A stretch of 64,000 bases of DNA, from assembly GCA_002699585.1 (NCBI GenBank), contig PABP01000014.1, positions 496,001 to 560,000 of the forward strand, written 5' to 3'. Below, piece by piece: positions 24,327 through 32,380 of this stretch; the first letter of the stretch is position 1; each line of letters opens with the position of its first letter. Position numbers and translations under genes: made by a program. A model generated the notes under the pieces. That model was not told where the DNA came from, searched no databases, and saw nothing but the letters and a program-made list of their open reading frames with translations. The DNA is from Anaerolineaceae bacterium (GTDB lineage Bacteria > Chloroflexota > Anaerolineae > Aggregatilineales > Phototrophicaceae).

Positions 24327-24749
24327 TTAACTCGCCGATGCGGGGCTATCATTATCATAAGGATAATCGCGCGCTTGCTGGGCATCTTCAACGGCGCGAT
24401 AGGCTTCATCCACGCTGCGTGTGAAGAACACATTGACATGCGCACCCGGCATCTGACGGACAACTGTATTATTTAGTGTCTGCCAAAAGCGGTTGTTGCT
24501 GATGACGACAATTAGATTATCAAATTCTTTGAGTCTAAGACGGGCATCACGGCAGATGTTGATGAGGTTAGGTGGATTGTGCATCACCTGGCGCAGATCG
24601 ATAATCATATCGACGGGGTAGGGTTTATTGTGCATGGCGTCGATGGCACGGGTCATTTCGCGTCGATAGTCCTCGTGTGTCCAACGCAAAGCTGGCTTCA
24701 CGACGAGTATTGTCTCCTCGTAGTTTCCCCAGTCGATACTCATACCCAT
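24327..24749 (-). CDS. STAS/SpoIIAA-like small protein (paralog 3)
   Basis: 140 residues beginning MGMSIDWGNYEETILVV, with YPVDMIIDLRQV in the middle, DNLIVVISNNRFW and the C-terminal VFFTRSVDEAYRAVEDA helix. It is closest to the proteins at 22138 and 57580. The reading frame stays open upstream to 24989, but that part runs through the SRP RNA gene; I take the ATG at 24749 (GAAGGG upstream). Function unknown. Confidence 0.65.
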   Translation of the reverse strand: MGMSIDWGNYEETILVVKPALRWTHEDYRREMTRAIDAMHNKPYPVDMIIDLRQVMHNPPNLINICRDARLRLKEFDNLIVVISNNRFWQTLNNTVVRQMPGAHVNVFFTRSVDEAYRAVEDAQQARDYPYDNDSPASAS

Positions 24750-24835
24750 TGTAATCGACCCTTCGCCCCTATAAATTTTTACCGAAGTCCAGCCCAATTT
24801 GCACGGAGGTGTGCATCGAGCTGTAACACAGTGAT

Positions 24836-24968
24836 GGCCAGGAAAGCAAGCCGGGGTTGCCCACGACACCCGGATGGACACCTTAGTGCTGCTGTCTCTC
24901 GACCCTGACACGGTTCGGCGTTTTCCGCCGCGCAGGGCCCCGACATGCCTCACTGGCCACCACAATGT
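24836..24968 (-). ncRNA. ffs: Signal recognition particle RNA (bacterial small type)
   Basis: The minus strand contains the SRP domain IV signature: GTCAGG, stem GTC, tetraloop GAGA, stem GAC, AGCAGC, then ACTAAGG (24909-24881). The flanks pair as a long rod: GTCGGGG with CCCCGGC and outer TGGCC with GGCCA (24954-24958/24836-24840), plus the hairpin CGGCG-GAAAA-CGCCG. The RNA scaffolds Ffh for co-translational targeting to the membrane. The tetraloop is GAGA instead of the common GGAA, still a GNRA loop. A consensus promoter lies immediately upstream. Exact ends are approximate. Confidence 0.82.
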
Positions 24969-24974
24969 TGTGCC

Positions 24975-25003
24975 AGTATAAAAAATCAAATCGCTCTAGT
25001 CAA
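24975..25003 (-). promoter_or_regulatory. Promoter of the SRP RNA gene
   Basis: On the minus strand TTGACT (25003-24998) and TATACT (24980-24975) are spaced by exactly 17 bp. The predicted start is near 24968, at the beginning of the structured RNA. Confidence 0.75.
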
Positions 25004-25360
25004 TATAAGTCACGTTACAGCTTGTTACAATTGCCTTTAATAGGCCGAATGTTTATGTATTTCTATGACAAATGGATACCCTCTATGATGTCTAGACTGT
25101 GCCTACCTGTTTTTTGACGCCTCACCTATAATGGCCTCATGATGAATTTTTTGCATACACCTCCCCATGCGGGGCATCCTCAACCGGGCCATCGTCGCCT
25201 GGATGCGTTGTAGCGATTGACCCCATTTATGCACCTGAATGTGTAAATCACAATCGGGCGTTGTTGCGTTGGGCTATTGCACCGCCCGCTTTTCCAGCCG
25301 CTGCCCAGGCTTTTAGAATCACCCATATTTTCAATCATCAACCCGCAGAGGGATATAACC
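25004..25360. other. Gap between SRP RNA and prfA
   Basis: About 350 bp without a convincing gene. An in-frame extension of prfA back to 25277 exists but has no ribosome binding site. No tRNA fold was found. The region should contain the prfA promoter; AGAGGG lies just before its ATG. Confidence 0.4.
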
Positions 25361-26431
25361 ATGTTAGAAAAACTCGCAGGCGTGGAATCACGCTTTAAAG
25401 AAATTGATCGCCAGATGATGGACCCAGAAATCGCCAGCGATCACCTCAAAATCACCGAATTAGCCAAAGAACGCTCTGATATTGAGCAAATCGTCCAGGC
25501 CTACCGCCGCTATCAAAAGCAGGTGGAAGAACTGACAGGTGCGCGGGAACTCGCTCATGAAGCTGAAGACCCCGAAATGAAAGAAATGGCTCAGATGGAA
25601 GTCGACGAGTTGGAAGCCAGTACAGAAGCCCTGCTCGAAGAACTCAAGCTGATGCTGCTGCCCAAAGACCCGCGCGATGGCCGCAATGCCATTGTTGAAA
25701 TCCGTGCCGGGGCAGGTGGTGACGAGGCCGGTCTCTTCGCGGCGGACTTGCTGCGCATGTATACGCGCTACGCTGAAAATAACCGCTGGAAGACGGAAAT
25801 TCTCGAAATGAATGAGACAGGCGGCAACGTCATCAAATCGGTGACATTCTCCGTCAAAGGCTCCGATGTATTCAGCCGCATGAAGTTCGAAAGTGGTGTG
25901 CATCGCGTCCAGCGTGTGCCCTCGACCGAAAGCCAGGGGCGCATCCATACCAGCACGGCGACTGTCGCCGTACTCGCGGAGATGGACGAAGTGGATGTCG
26001 CACTCGATATGAGCGAAGTACGCGTCGATGTCTTCCGCAGCCGGGGCGCGGGTGGTCAGAGCGTGAATACCACCGATAGCGCTGTGCGTATGACCCATGT
26101 TCCAACGGGCGTCGTGGTCGAAATGCAGGATGAGCGCAGCCAGTTACAGAACCGCGAACGCGCCAAACAGGTGCTCGTTGCCAAGCTGTATGAGTTGGAA
26201 TTGGAAAAACAGCGCAGCGAACAAGAAGCCGAACGTCGCGGCCAGATCGGCAGCGGCGACCGCAGCGAAAAAATCCGTACCTATAACTATCCGCAAAGCC
26301 GCGTCACGGATCACCGCGTCAATTACAGCAGTTACAATTTACCAGGCGTCATGGATGGCGATCTTGATCAATTCGTAGATGCCCTGGCCACTGCCCAACA
26401 AGCCGAACTGCTGGCTGCTGGCTCGGAATAA
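25361..26431 (+). CDS. prfA: Peptide chain release factor 1
   Basis: A 356-residue class I release factor recognising UAA/UAG. The GGQ catalytic loop is in RSRGAGGQSVN near residue 230, and the stop-codon reading region RVPSTESQGRIHTSTATVAV contains the P-x-T tripeptide (PST) of RF1. The N-terminal coiled region and the domain with GGDEAGLFAADL are standard. I chose ATG 25361, preceded by AGAGGGA. prmC, which methylates the GGQ glutamine, follows after 327 bp filled with two repeats. Confidence 0.95.
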   Translation: MLEKLAGVESRFKEIDRQMMDPEIASDHLKITELAKERSDIEQIVQAYRRYQKQVEELTGARELAHEAEDPEMKEMAQMEVDELEASTEALLEELKLMLLPKDPRDGRNAIVEIRAGAGGDEAGLFAADLLRMYTRYAENNRWKTEILEMNETGGNVIKSVTFSVKGSDVFSRMKFESGVHRVQRVPSTESQGRIHTSTATVAVLAEMDEVDVALDMSEVRVDVFRSRGAGGQSVNTTDSAVRMTHVPTGVVVEMQDERSQLQNRERAKQVLVAKLYELELEKQRSEQEAERRGQIGSGDRSEKIRTYNYPQSRVTDHRVNYSSYNLPGVMDGDLDQFVDALATAQQAELLAAGSE

Positions 26432-26496
26432 TCACTTGCCTGGATATTTCTCTCGTAGAGATGCAGCATGCCTTGCGCTGACCCTGTCCGCTAACC

Positions 26497-26583
26497 ATCG
26501 TAGGGACGCAGCATGCTGCGTCCGGCCCAAGTTTGCTATCTATCGTAGGGGAACAATATATTGTGCCCCTACATGGCATTTTT
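26497..26583. repeat. R1 interspersed palindromic repeat, full copy
   Basis: Nearly the same as 18275-18361. The hairpins are GACGCAGCATGCTGCGTC (perfect palindrome) and AGGGGAACAATATATTGTGCCCCT-like (AGGGG...CCCCT arms). It sits in the prfA-prmC gap. Confidence 0.8.
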
Positions 26584-26620
26584 CTCTGGCCTTATCGCCC
26601 ATATTCCATAAGTCTCTTAA

Positions 26621-26732
26621 CCAGACCCCCATCCTCAGTCCTTCCCCCGAAAGAGGAAGGATGCCGCTATGTCAGATAGGGAAGCAGGCACAAGTCCCCT
26701 CTCCTTCGGGGAGGGGATTTAGGGGTGGGTTT
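26621..26732. repeat. R2 interspersed repeat, copy 1
   Basis: About 112 bp sharing both ends with 32259-32371: CCAGACCCCCATCCTC at the left, AAGTCCCCTCTCCTTCGGGG and ATTTAGGGGTGGG at the right. The middle differs. It holds two internal hairpins (TCCTTCCCCCGAAAGAGGAAGGA; CCCCTCTCC/GGGGAGGGG in parts). Confidence 0.8.
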
Positions 26733-26758
26733 CACACGCACGAAATTGTGGCCGACTA

Positions 26759-27598
26759 ATGCCCACCCTCCGCGATGCCCTGACTGACGCCCGTGCGCGC
26801 CTGGCCCACCTGCCGACGCCGCGCCTCGATGCCGAATGGCTGCTGTGCCATATGCTGGATGTGCCCCAGAGCTATCTTATCGCCCACAGCACCGATCTGC
26901 TGCCAGATGACCAACGCGCCCAATATGATGCCCTCGTCATACGGCGGGCATCCGGCGAACCGCTGGCCTATATTCTGGGCGAAGTCGGTTTTTATGGCCG
27001 GACGTTTACCGTATCGCCTGCCGTGCTCATTCCTCGCCCGGAAACCGAACATCTCATTGAAGCCGGTTTGAGTGCGCTCAATCACTGGACGCAGCCTATC
27101 ATTGCCGACATCGGCACAGGCAGCGGCGCGATTGCCGTCACACTCGCCGCTGAATGCCTCCAGGCGACTGTCTACGCGACGGACATCAGCCCAGATGCGC
27201 TGGCCATCGCTCGGCAAAATGCATCGCACCATCAGGTTGATGTCACCTTTTTTGAGGGGGATTTAGCCGCGCCCCTGCTACCTGAACTATCCGATAAGGT
27301 CAATCTGTTAGCGGCCAACTTGCCTTATATCGCCCGTGACGAAGTGCCCACGCTCGACGTCAGCCAGCACGAACCCACCCTCGCGCTCGATGGCGGCTCC
27401 GATGGTCTTGACCTCGTGCGCCGCTTGTTGGGGCAGGTTCCGCAGCTCTGTACGGACGATGCCACTATCCTGCTGGAAATCGGCGCGGACCAGGGCCAAG
27501 CGACTGCCGATATAGCTCGATCACTGCTGGGTGAGGTGAGCATTCGCATAGAAAAAGACTACGCGGACTTAGACCGTCTTGTCGTCATTGGGCTTTAG
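26759..27598 (+). CDS. prmC: Peptide chain release factor N5-glutamine methyltransferase
   Basis: A 279-residue SAM-dependent methyltransferase that modifies the Gln of the release-factor GGQ motif. An N-terminal helical domain (DARARLAHLPTPRLDAEWLL) is followed by RPETEHLIE, the SAM motif ADIGTGSGAIAVTLA near residue 115 and the substrate motif NLPY (normally NPPY) near 185. Replacement of the first Pro by Leu is a conservative variant also known in the family. The context directly after prfA confirms the assignment. ATG 26759 immediately follows a TAA. Confidence 0.92.
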   Translation: MPTLRDALTDARARLAHLPTPRLDAEWLLCHMLDVPQSYLIAHSTDLLPDDQRAQYDALVIRRASGEPLAYILGEVGFYGRTFTVSPAVLIPRPETEHLIEAGLSALNHWTQPIIADIGTGSGAIAVTLAAECLQATVYATDISPDALAIARQNASHHQVDVTFFEGDLAAPLLPELSDKVNLLAANLPYIARDEVPTLDVSQHEPTLALDGGSDGLDLVRRLLGQVPQLCTDDATILLEIGADQGQATADIARSLLGEVSIRIEKDYADLDRLVVIGL

Positions 27599-27637
27599 GG
27601 CCATACTTCCGCACACGATGATTCACACTACCACCTT

Positions 27638-28786
27638 ATGGATTTGACAATGCAATCTGATTGGCTGCTAGACCCCGACGTGACCTTTCTCAATCACGGG
27701 TCCTTCGGGGCGTGCCCACGTCCCGTTTTTGAAACATACCAGCGCTGGCAATTGGAACTCGAACGCCAGCCTGTGGAATTTATGGGCAGGCGTTTTCATG
27801 GTTTGATGAACGACGCCCGCCAAAAACTCGCAAACTACCTCAATACCGATGCCGACGAACTGGTCTTCGTGCCCAATGCGACAGTCGGCGTCAATCTGGT
27901 GGCGCGTTCGCTCCAGCTCAAGCAGGATGATGTCATTGTGCTGACCGACCACGAATACGGCGCAGTCCATAAAACATGGCAGTTCATCGCCAACAAAACC
28001 GGTGCACAGCTCTGCATCAAAAAATTGCCGCTGCCCCTGACTGACCCGCAGCAGGTGGTCGATGCCTTGTTTGACGATTTACCAGAGCGCACTGCCGTCA
28101 TTGCTATCAGCCATATCACCTCACCCTCAGCCCTGATTCTGCCTGTTACTGAAGTTTGCCAACGTGCCCGCGAAAGGGGCATCCTGACGGTGATCGATGG
28201 CGCACACGTCCCTGGCCAAATGCCGCTGGATTTGGCCCAGGTCGGTGCCGATTTTTATACGGGCAATTGTCATAAGTGGCTGTGTGCGCCCAAAGGCTCG
28301 GCATTTTTACACGCTCGTTCCGAGCATCACGCCATACTCGACCCGCTGGTCGTCAGTTGGGGCTGGGGCTGGCCGGATACGACCTTCGTCAATACCAACC
28401 AGTGGCAGGGGACGCGCGATGTGGCCGCTTATTTGAGCGTGCCCGCCGCCATCGACTACCAGCAAGCCCACGATTGGCCGACTGTTCGCGCTCGCTGCCA
28501 TGATTTGGCCATTGATACAATGCACCGTATCTGCCAGCTAAGAGGCCTGCCGGCTATCGCCAGCGATGACTTCTTCGCCCAGATGATCGTCGCGCCACTG
28601 CCGCCCATCGACCCGGAAGCCTTTAAGACCCGCCTTTACGATGACTATCGTATCGAAGCGCCCACGACGCAGCTTGGCCTGACCCACGACGGCCCCCATT
28701 ACCTGCGTGTCTCCTTCCAGGCGTATAACACCCAGGCCAATGCCGACCGCCTGCTTTCAGCGTTGGAAGCGATGCTCTATAACTAG
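27638..28786 (+). CDS. PLP-dependent aminotransferase class V (isopenicillin-N epimerase-like)
   Basis: 382 residues of the class V aminotransferase fold used by isopenicillin-N epimerases and cysteine desulfurases. Seen are the opening FLNHGSFGACPRPVF, the PLP-phosphate region NATVGVNLV, VIDGAHVPGQ and the Schiff-base lysine in GNCHKWLCAPKGSAFL near residue 218. The GSFGACP start and NCHKWL are the epimerase-like subgroup hallmarks; the true substrate is unknown. The start is ATG 27638 or 27650; neither has a strong ribosome binding site. It follows prmC by 39 bp. Confidence 0.85.
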   Translation: MDLTMQSDWLLDPDVTFLNHGSFGACPRPVFETYQRWQLELERQPVEFMGRRFHGLMNDARQKLANYLNTDADELVFVPNATVGVNLVARSLQLKQDDVIVLTDHEYGAVHKTWQFIANKTGAQLCIKKLPLPLTDPQQVVDALFDDLPERTAVIAISHITSPSALILPVTEVCQRARERGILTVIDGAHVPGQMPLDLAQVGADFYTGNCHKWLCAPKGSAFLHARSEHHAILDPLVVSWGWGWPDTTFVNTNQWQGTRDVAAYLSVPAAIDYQQAHDWPTVRARCHDLAIDTMHRICQLRGLPAIASDDFFAQMIVAPLPPIDPEAFKTRLYDDYRIEAPTTQLGLTHDGPHYLRVSFQAYNTQANADRLLSALEAMLYN

Positions 28787-28981
28787 TGCCTCACCAAACG
28801 ATATAACTTTACACATCAACCTTCCGCCCGCATGGAGTTGGAAACAACTGACTTGGAAAAGAGTAGCGAGGGATTACCCGCACCTTGATTGAATAGCTGC
28901 GCTGTGCGCTTGCCACTAAATCCTTACTGTTATACTGAAATGAGCAGCATTACCTCGTTGGCTTGTGACGGGATAAAGTCT

Positions 28982-29935
28982 ATGGACCAAAACCAATGGC
29001 TAGAACTGGCGGCATCGGCTTACAAAGATGCGGGTTTCGCCGCTAAAACTATAGAAATTATCACAACCTGGGAACAAAAATTCACGGACGTTGAACTTTT
29101 CAGGAATAATGCGGTTTTTCGGATAAATGGCGAGCATATCCTGAAGCTATTTGGCACAGAGTCGCAGCGGCATTTTAATATTGAACGAGCCGCATTGCAG
29201 ACCTTGACCCCCGCGTTTCCAGCCCCGCGTTTGGTGGCATCTGGCACACTGGGCGACCAGCCCTACATCATCATGACGGAAATTCCCGGTAAAACACTGC
29301 AAGATACCTGGGCCGAGCTTTCATCTGCTGAGTTAAAAACCGTTGCGTCAGAAATCGGCACCCAGACGGCCCTCCTGCATCAACAGCCTCATGATCGCCT
29401 AGCTGACGTTGAGTCCCAGTTTGGCGGGCGAGAGCAAGTGATAACCCTGGAAGCAACCCATCGCGCTTTAGAAATACGAGCCAATGAACGTTTTTCGACG
29501 CATCACAAAGACGAATTGCTAGACTTTTTGCATGGCAAGGGCAAAACGTTTCTCGATGTGCCACCCGTGTTCACGCACGCTGACCTATCGCACGCCCACA
29601 TCTATATCGTCCAGTCGGAAAATGAGCCGGCGGTTTCCGGTTGGATTGACTGGGGGGAAGCCATGTTAGGGCCGCCGGAGTGGGACATCGCTTTTCACTG
29701 GTTTTGGACCTTCTCCCAGCACAGCGATACCATGCGCGCTTGCCTGGATACCTATTATCAGGACATGCCACGTCCCGATCAGTTGGCACGTCACTGTTTT
29801 GCGACCCATCTGTATACCTTCTCCATGAACGAAGTCTGGGATTACTTTGATGCGCCTGTTGCTGATTCTGAATCCATCGTCCGCGCGATGGTTGCACATC
29901 TGTTCCCGAAGCATGTTTTTGGCCCGCCTGATTAA
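28982..29935 (+). CDS. Phosphotransferase (APH family)
   Basis: 317 residues of the aminoglycoside/homoserine kinase-like fold. VLKLFG-type lysine strand near 50 (HILKLFG), catalytic FTHADLSHAHIYI near 200 and metal motif SGWIDWGEAMLGPPEWDIAF. The usual catalytic-loop Asn is His, as in the HADL..DH subgroup. The substrate is unknown. I selected the ATG at 28982, preceded by GGGATAAAG, over upstream in-frame codons at 28889. Monocistronic. Confidence 0.8.
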   Translation: MDQNQWLELAASAYKDAGFAAKTIEIITTWEQKFTDVELFRNNAVFRINGEHILKLFGTESQRHFNIERAALQTLTPAFPAPRLVASGTLGDQPYIIMTEIPGKTLQDTWAELSSAELKTVASEIGTQTALLHQQPHDRLADVESQFGGREQVITLEATHRALEIRANERFSTHHKDELLDFLHGKGKTFLDVPPVFTHADLSHAHIYIVQSENEPAVSGWIDWGEAMLGPPEWDIAFHWFWTFSQHSDTMRACLDTYYQDMPRPDQLARHCFATHLYTFSMNEVWDYFDAPVADSESIVRAMVAHLFPKHVFGPPD

Positions 29936-30048
29936 GTCGCCTGACTAAACGCATCGCCTAACGTCGTCTATTAACCAATTTAACTTGCCCACGGTAGGCT
30001 TTCCATGATACGCTGTGCTCTTATTTTTGAAGCCAGGATGGGAGCCAC

Positions 30049-30831
30049 ATGCCCGATAAGCTAGCCATAATTTCCGATTTACATGGCAATATGGACGCGC
30101 TGGAAGCCGTCATGGCAGACATTCGACAGCGCGGCATTGATACGGTCTACTGCCTGGGTGACCTCATTGGCAAAGGGCCGGATGGCGACCTGGTGGTCGA
30201 TTTTTGCCAGCAGCATGTGGATGTGGTCTTACGCGGCAATTGGGATGATGGCATCAAGAACCCGCAGACATCGCCCACTGTGCAATGGTGGAAAGATCGC
30301 CTGAGCCAGGACTGTCTGAACTATTTGTCTAACTTGCCTAACAGCCATGATTTCTGGCTGAGTGGCCAGCGGGTGCGCTTGTTCCATGCCTCGCACATCA
30401 GCGAGCATCATCGCATTCGCCATTACACTACTGCGGAAGAGCACCTCAGTATGTTCACCAACACGCCCTTCACGGGCGATGGCCCCGAACCGGATATCGT
30501 CGGCTATGGGGACATCCATTCGGCCTTCATGATCTATCCAGATCGTCACAAGATGCTGTTCAATGCAGGCAGTGTTGGCAACCCACTTGATGTGCCTATT
30601 CCAGTGTATGTAGTGATGACAGGCGAAGTCGGCTGTCAGGAGCAAGCGCCTTACAGCATGGAGTTTGTGCGGGTGCCCTATGATGTGGAAAAGCAAATCG
30701 AGCGTGCGCGGTCACTCAACATGCCTGCGACCGACGCCTACGCAATCGAACTGCGCACAGCAGTCTATCGCGGCGTTCAGAAGCGGCAAACAGAGGAAAA
30801 ACGCAAACTCCGCCACAAACAGCACGGTTAG
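30049..30831 (+). CDS. Metallophosphoesterase (YfcE-like)
   Basis: 260 residues with the calcineurin-like motif set: ISDLHGN near the N-terminus, YCLGDLIGKGPDG, LRGNWDD, the FHASH segment and GYGDIHSAF. These bind two metals and hydrolyse phosphoester bonds; cytosolic, substrate unknown. ATG 30049 follows AGGATGGGAG, a good ribosome binding site. Convergent with the bitopic protein operon. Confidence 0.87.
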   Translation: MPDKLAIISDLHGNMDALEAVMADIRQRGIDTVYCLGDLIGKGPDGDLVVDFCQQHVDVVLRGNWDDGIKNPQTSPTVQWWKDRLSQDCLNYLSNLPNSHDFWLSGQRVRLFHASHISEHHRIRHYTTAEEHLSMFTNTPFTGDGPEPDIVGYGDIHSAFMIYPDRHKMLFNAGSVGNPLDVPIPVYVVMTGEVGCQEQAPYSMEFVRVPYDVEKQIERARSLNMPATDAYAIELRTAVYRGVQKRQTEEKRKLRHKQHG

Positions 30832-30921
30832 ATTTTTGGATTAGCAGCCAGGCGGATGATTTCCGTAGGCACGCTGTGTCCTGACCACGCCCGCACATTT
30901 TCGTATTGGCAAGTATAGGGA

Positions 30922-31839
30922 TTATCCCACGCGCCGGAACGTGACGTAGTAGCTGGTGATGGCTTGCTGTCCGGTACCAGTCGTACACGGATTGGCCGTC
31001 AGGGCTGTCGACAGCGGATCGCTCAGTCCCGGCATATCCACAATGTAGGATAGCCCCGGCTCCATCGCAAAATCGGCGTATTCCGTGCCGCGTTCGGGCT
31101 TGAGGCCCGTGACGAAGCGATCTTCGCCACCATCCCAACGGACACGGACCATCTCCCCTGGAATGCCCTGGCCGTTAAAGTCCACCACGCGCACTTCGAT
31201 CAACCCGGATAGCTCAAGGTCACAATTGGTCCCGGCGACACGGCCTTCATAGGCGCGTTCTGGTGCGGAGGTCGGCACGACTACAAAACCCGACTCGGTG
31301 GGTTCTGATCCGTTATTAGGGGTGGCGGTTTTGGTTGGGGGTGGCGGCAGCGTCGGTGTGGCGGTTGGCACCATGACCGTTGCCTCTAAGACCACTTCCA
31401 CCTCAGGGATCAGGTCATCGGCGCAGCCCGACCGCCCCTGATTATGGTAAAAGCTCTGCATGGTGCGTATCGCACGGATGCCTGCGCTGCTATCGACATA
31501 ACCCGTACGCGCCAGATCACAGGCGACGTTGGCCACCTCTTGAATAGGGTCCAGCCCCAGGCCGAGGTCCGTCAGGCGGTTGATGGCTTTGCCCAGGTCG
31601 CTGTCATAGGCATAGCTCAGCATGATGGCGACCGCATAATGCACCTTATCAGACTCGCGCAGTTGGCGTGGCGTTGTATCGAATTCCTCAACAGGCGCGA
31701 TGACCCAGGCATAGGTCAGGCCCAGCGCGATGCCAATGGCCAACCCGATGAAAATGCCCCACCAGGAGACGAGATGACGTGAGCGCCGATAGCGTGTATC
31801 TTCCGGTGGTTTGATATGCGGCGTATAGGGCGTACTCAT
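30922..31839 (-). CDS. Bitopic membrane protein, IAPxE family member A, with outer domain
   Basis: 305 residues: cytoplasmic tail, one helix at about 29-49 (GIFIGLAIGIALGLTYAWVIAPVEE in parts: GLAIGIALGL, WVIAPVEE), a helical region (LSYAYDSDLGKAINRLTDLGL), a Pro/Thr spacer (VMVPTATPTLPPPPTK) and a C-terminal beta-rich domain of about 110 residues with two Cys. The helix and following ~90 residues are clearly related to the next protein upstream (31836-32225), so the two are tandem paralogs. Family unknown. The ATG overlaps its neighbour's stop by four bases (31836-31839). Confidence 0.62.
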   Translation of the reverse strand: MSTPYTPHIKPPEDTRYRRSRHLVSWWGIFIGLAIGIALGLTYAWVIAPVEEFDTTPRQLRESDKVHYAVAIMLSYAYDSDLGKAINRLTDLGLGLDPIQEVANVACDLARTGYVDSSAGIRAIRTMQSFYHNQGRSGCADDLIPEVEVVLEATVMVPTATPTLPPPPTKTATPNNGSEPTESGFVVVPTSAPERAYEGRVAGTNCDLELSGLIEVRVVDFNGQGIPGEMVRVRWDGGEDRFVTGLKPERGTEYADFAMEPGLSYIVDMPGLSDPLSTALTANPCTTGTGQQAITSYYVTFRRVG

Positions 31840-32225
31840 GAGCTGGCCCTCACTGATGATGGGCGTAGTTCGTAATAGGGTTCCATGACGGGGGTCAGTC
31901 GGCCCAAACCAGCCGCCAGTGCCACCAGCTTCTGAATATCATCTAGATCGCGTGAATTAGAGATGTACGTTTCCGTCACTTCCTGGACGTACAGCGGCAC
32001 GTTAGACATCCCCAGCACCCGCAGCCGTTCGACCGCGCCCAGGACATCGCCATCAACCAGATAGCCTTCCGCCACCATGACCGTATATTCCTGCTGGTGA
32101 CGTATTGATAGTGAGGTCATCGGGCTGTTGACGTATTCAATCGGGGCCACTGTCCAGCCGATGAACAACCCGGCGACAAGGCCAATTGCAACCCCAATGA
32201 CTGTGGATATGAAGAACCGCTGCAT
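31836..32225 (-). CDS. Small bitopic membrane protein, IAPxE family member B
   Basis: 129 residues: one N-terminal helix (VIGVAIGLVAGLFIGW) directly followed by TVAPIEYVNSP, then a helical domain containing YTVMVAEGYLVDGDVLGAVERL. It is a short paralog of the 305-residue neighbour, lacking its spacer and outer domain. It lies between that gene (ATGA overlap) and the PP2C-like sensor gene, separated from the latter by an R2 repeat. Function unknown; likely a membrane partner in the same complex. Confidence 0.6.
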   Translation of the reverse strand: MQRFFISTVIGVAIGLVAGLFIGWTVAPIEYVNSPMTSLSIRHQQEYTVMVAEGYLVDGDVLGAVERLRVLGMSNVPLYVQEVTETYISNSRDLDDIQKLVALAAGLGRLTPVMEPYYELRPSSVRASS

Positions 32226-32258
32226 AGTGTTCCTACAATAGTTGTTTGTAACGGGTCA

Positions 32259-32371
32259 CCAGACCCCCATCCTCGGTCCTTCCCCCGAAGGAGGAAGGAT
32301 GCCGTTTTTGCAACCATCTTCGCCTATGGAAGTCCCCTCTCCTTCGGGGAGAGGATTTAGGGGTGGGGTCT
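32259..32371. repeat. R2 interspersed repeat, copy 2
   Basis: About 113 bp, same ends as 26621-26732 (CCAGACCCCCATCCTC ... GGGGTGGGGTCT). It lies inside what is otherwise one operon, between the PP2C-like gene and the bitopic protein genes. Confidence 0.8.
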
Positions 32372-32380
32372 GAGCGCCGC

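Noticed and set aside
24750-24989. N-terminal extension of the STAS-like gene at 24327
   Set aside because: The extra codons run through the SRP RNA gene and its promoter; no protein signal.
30858-30892. Further R1 repeat (CCGTAGGCACGCTGTGTCC)
   Set aside because: Too degenerate; hairpin arms do not pair well.
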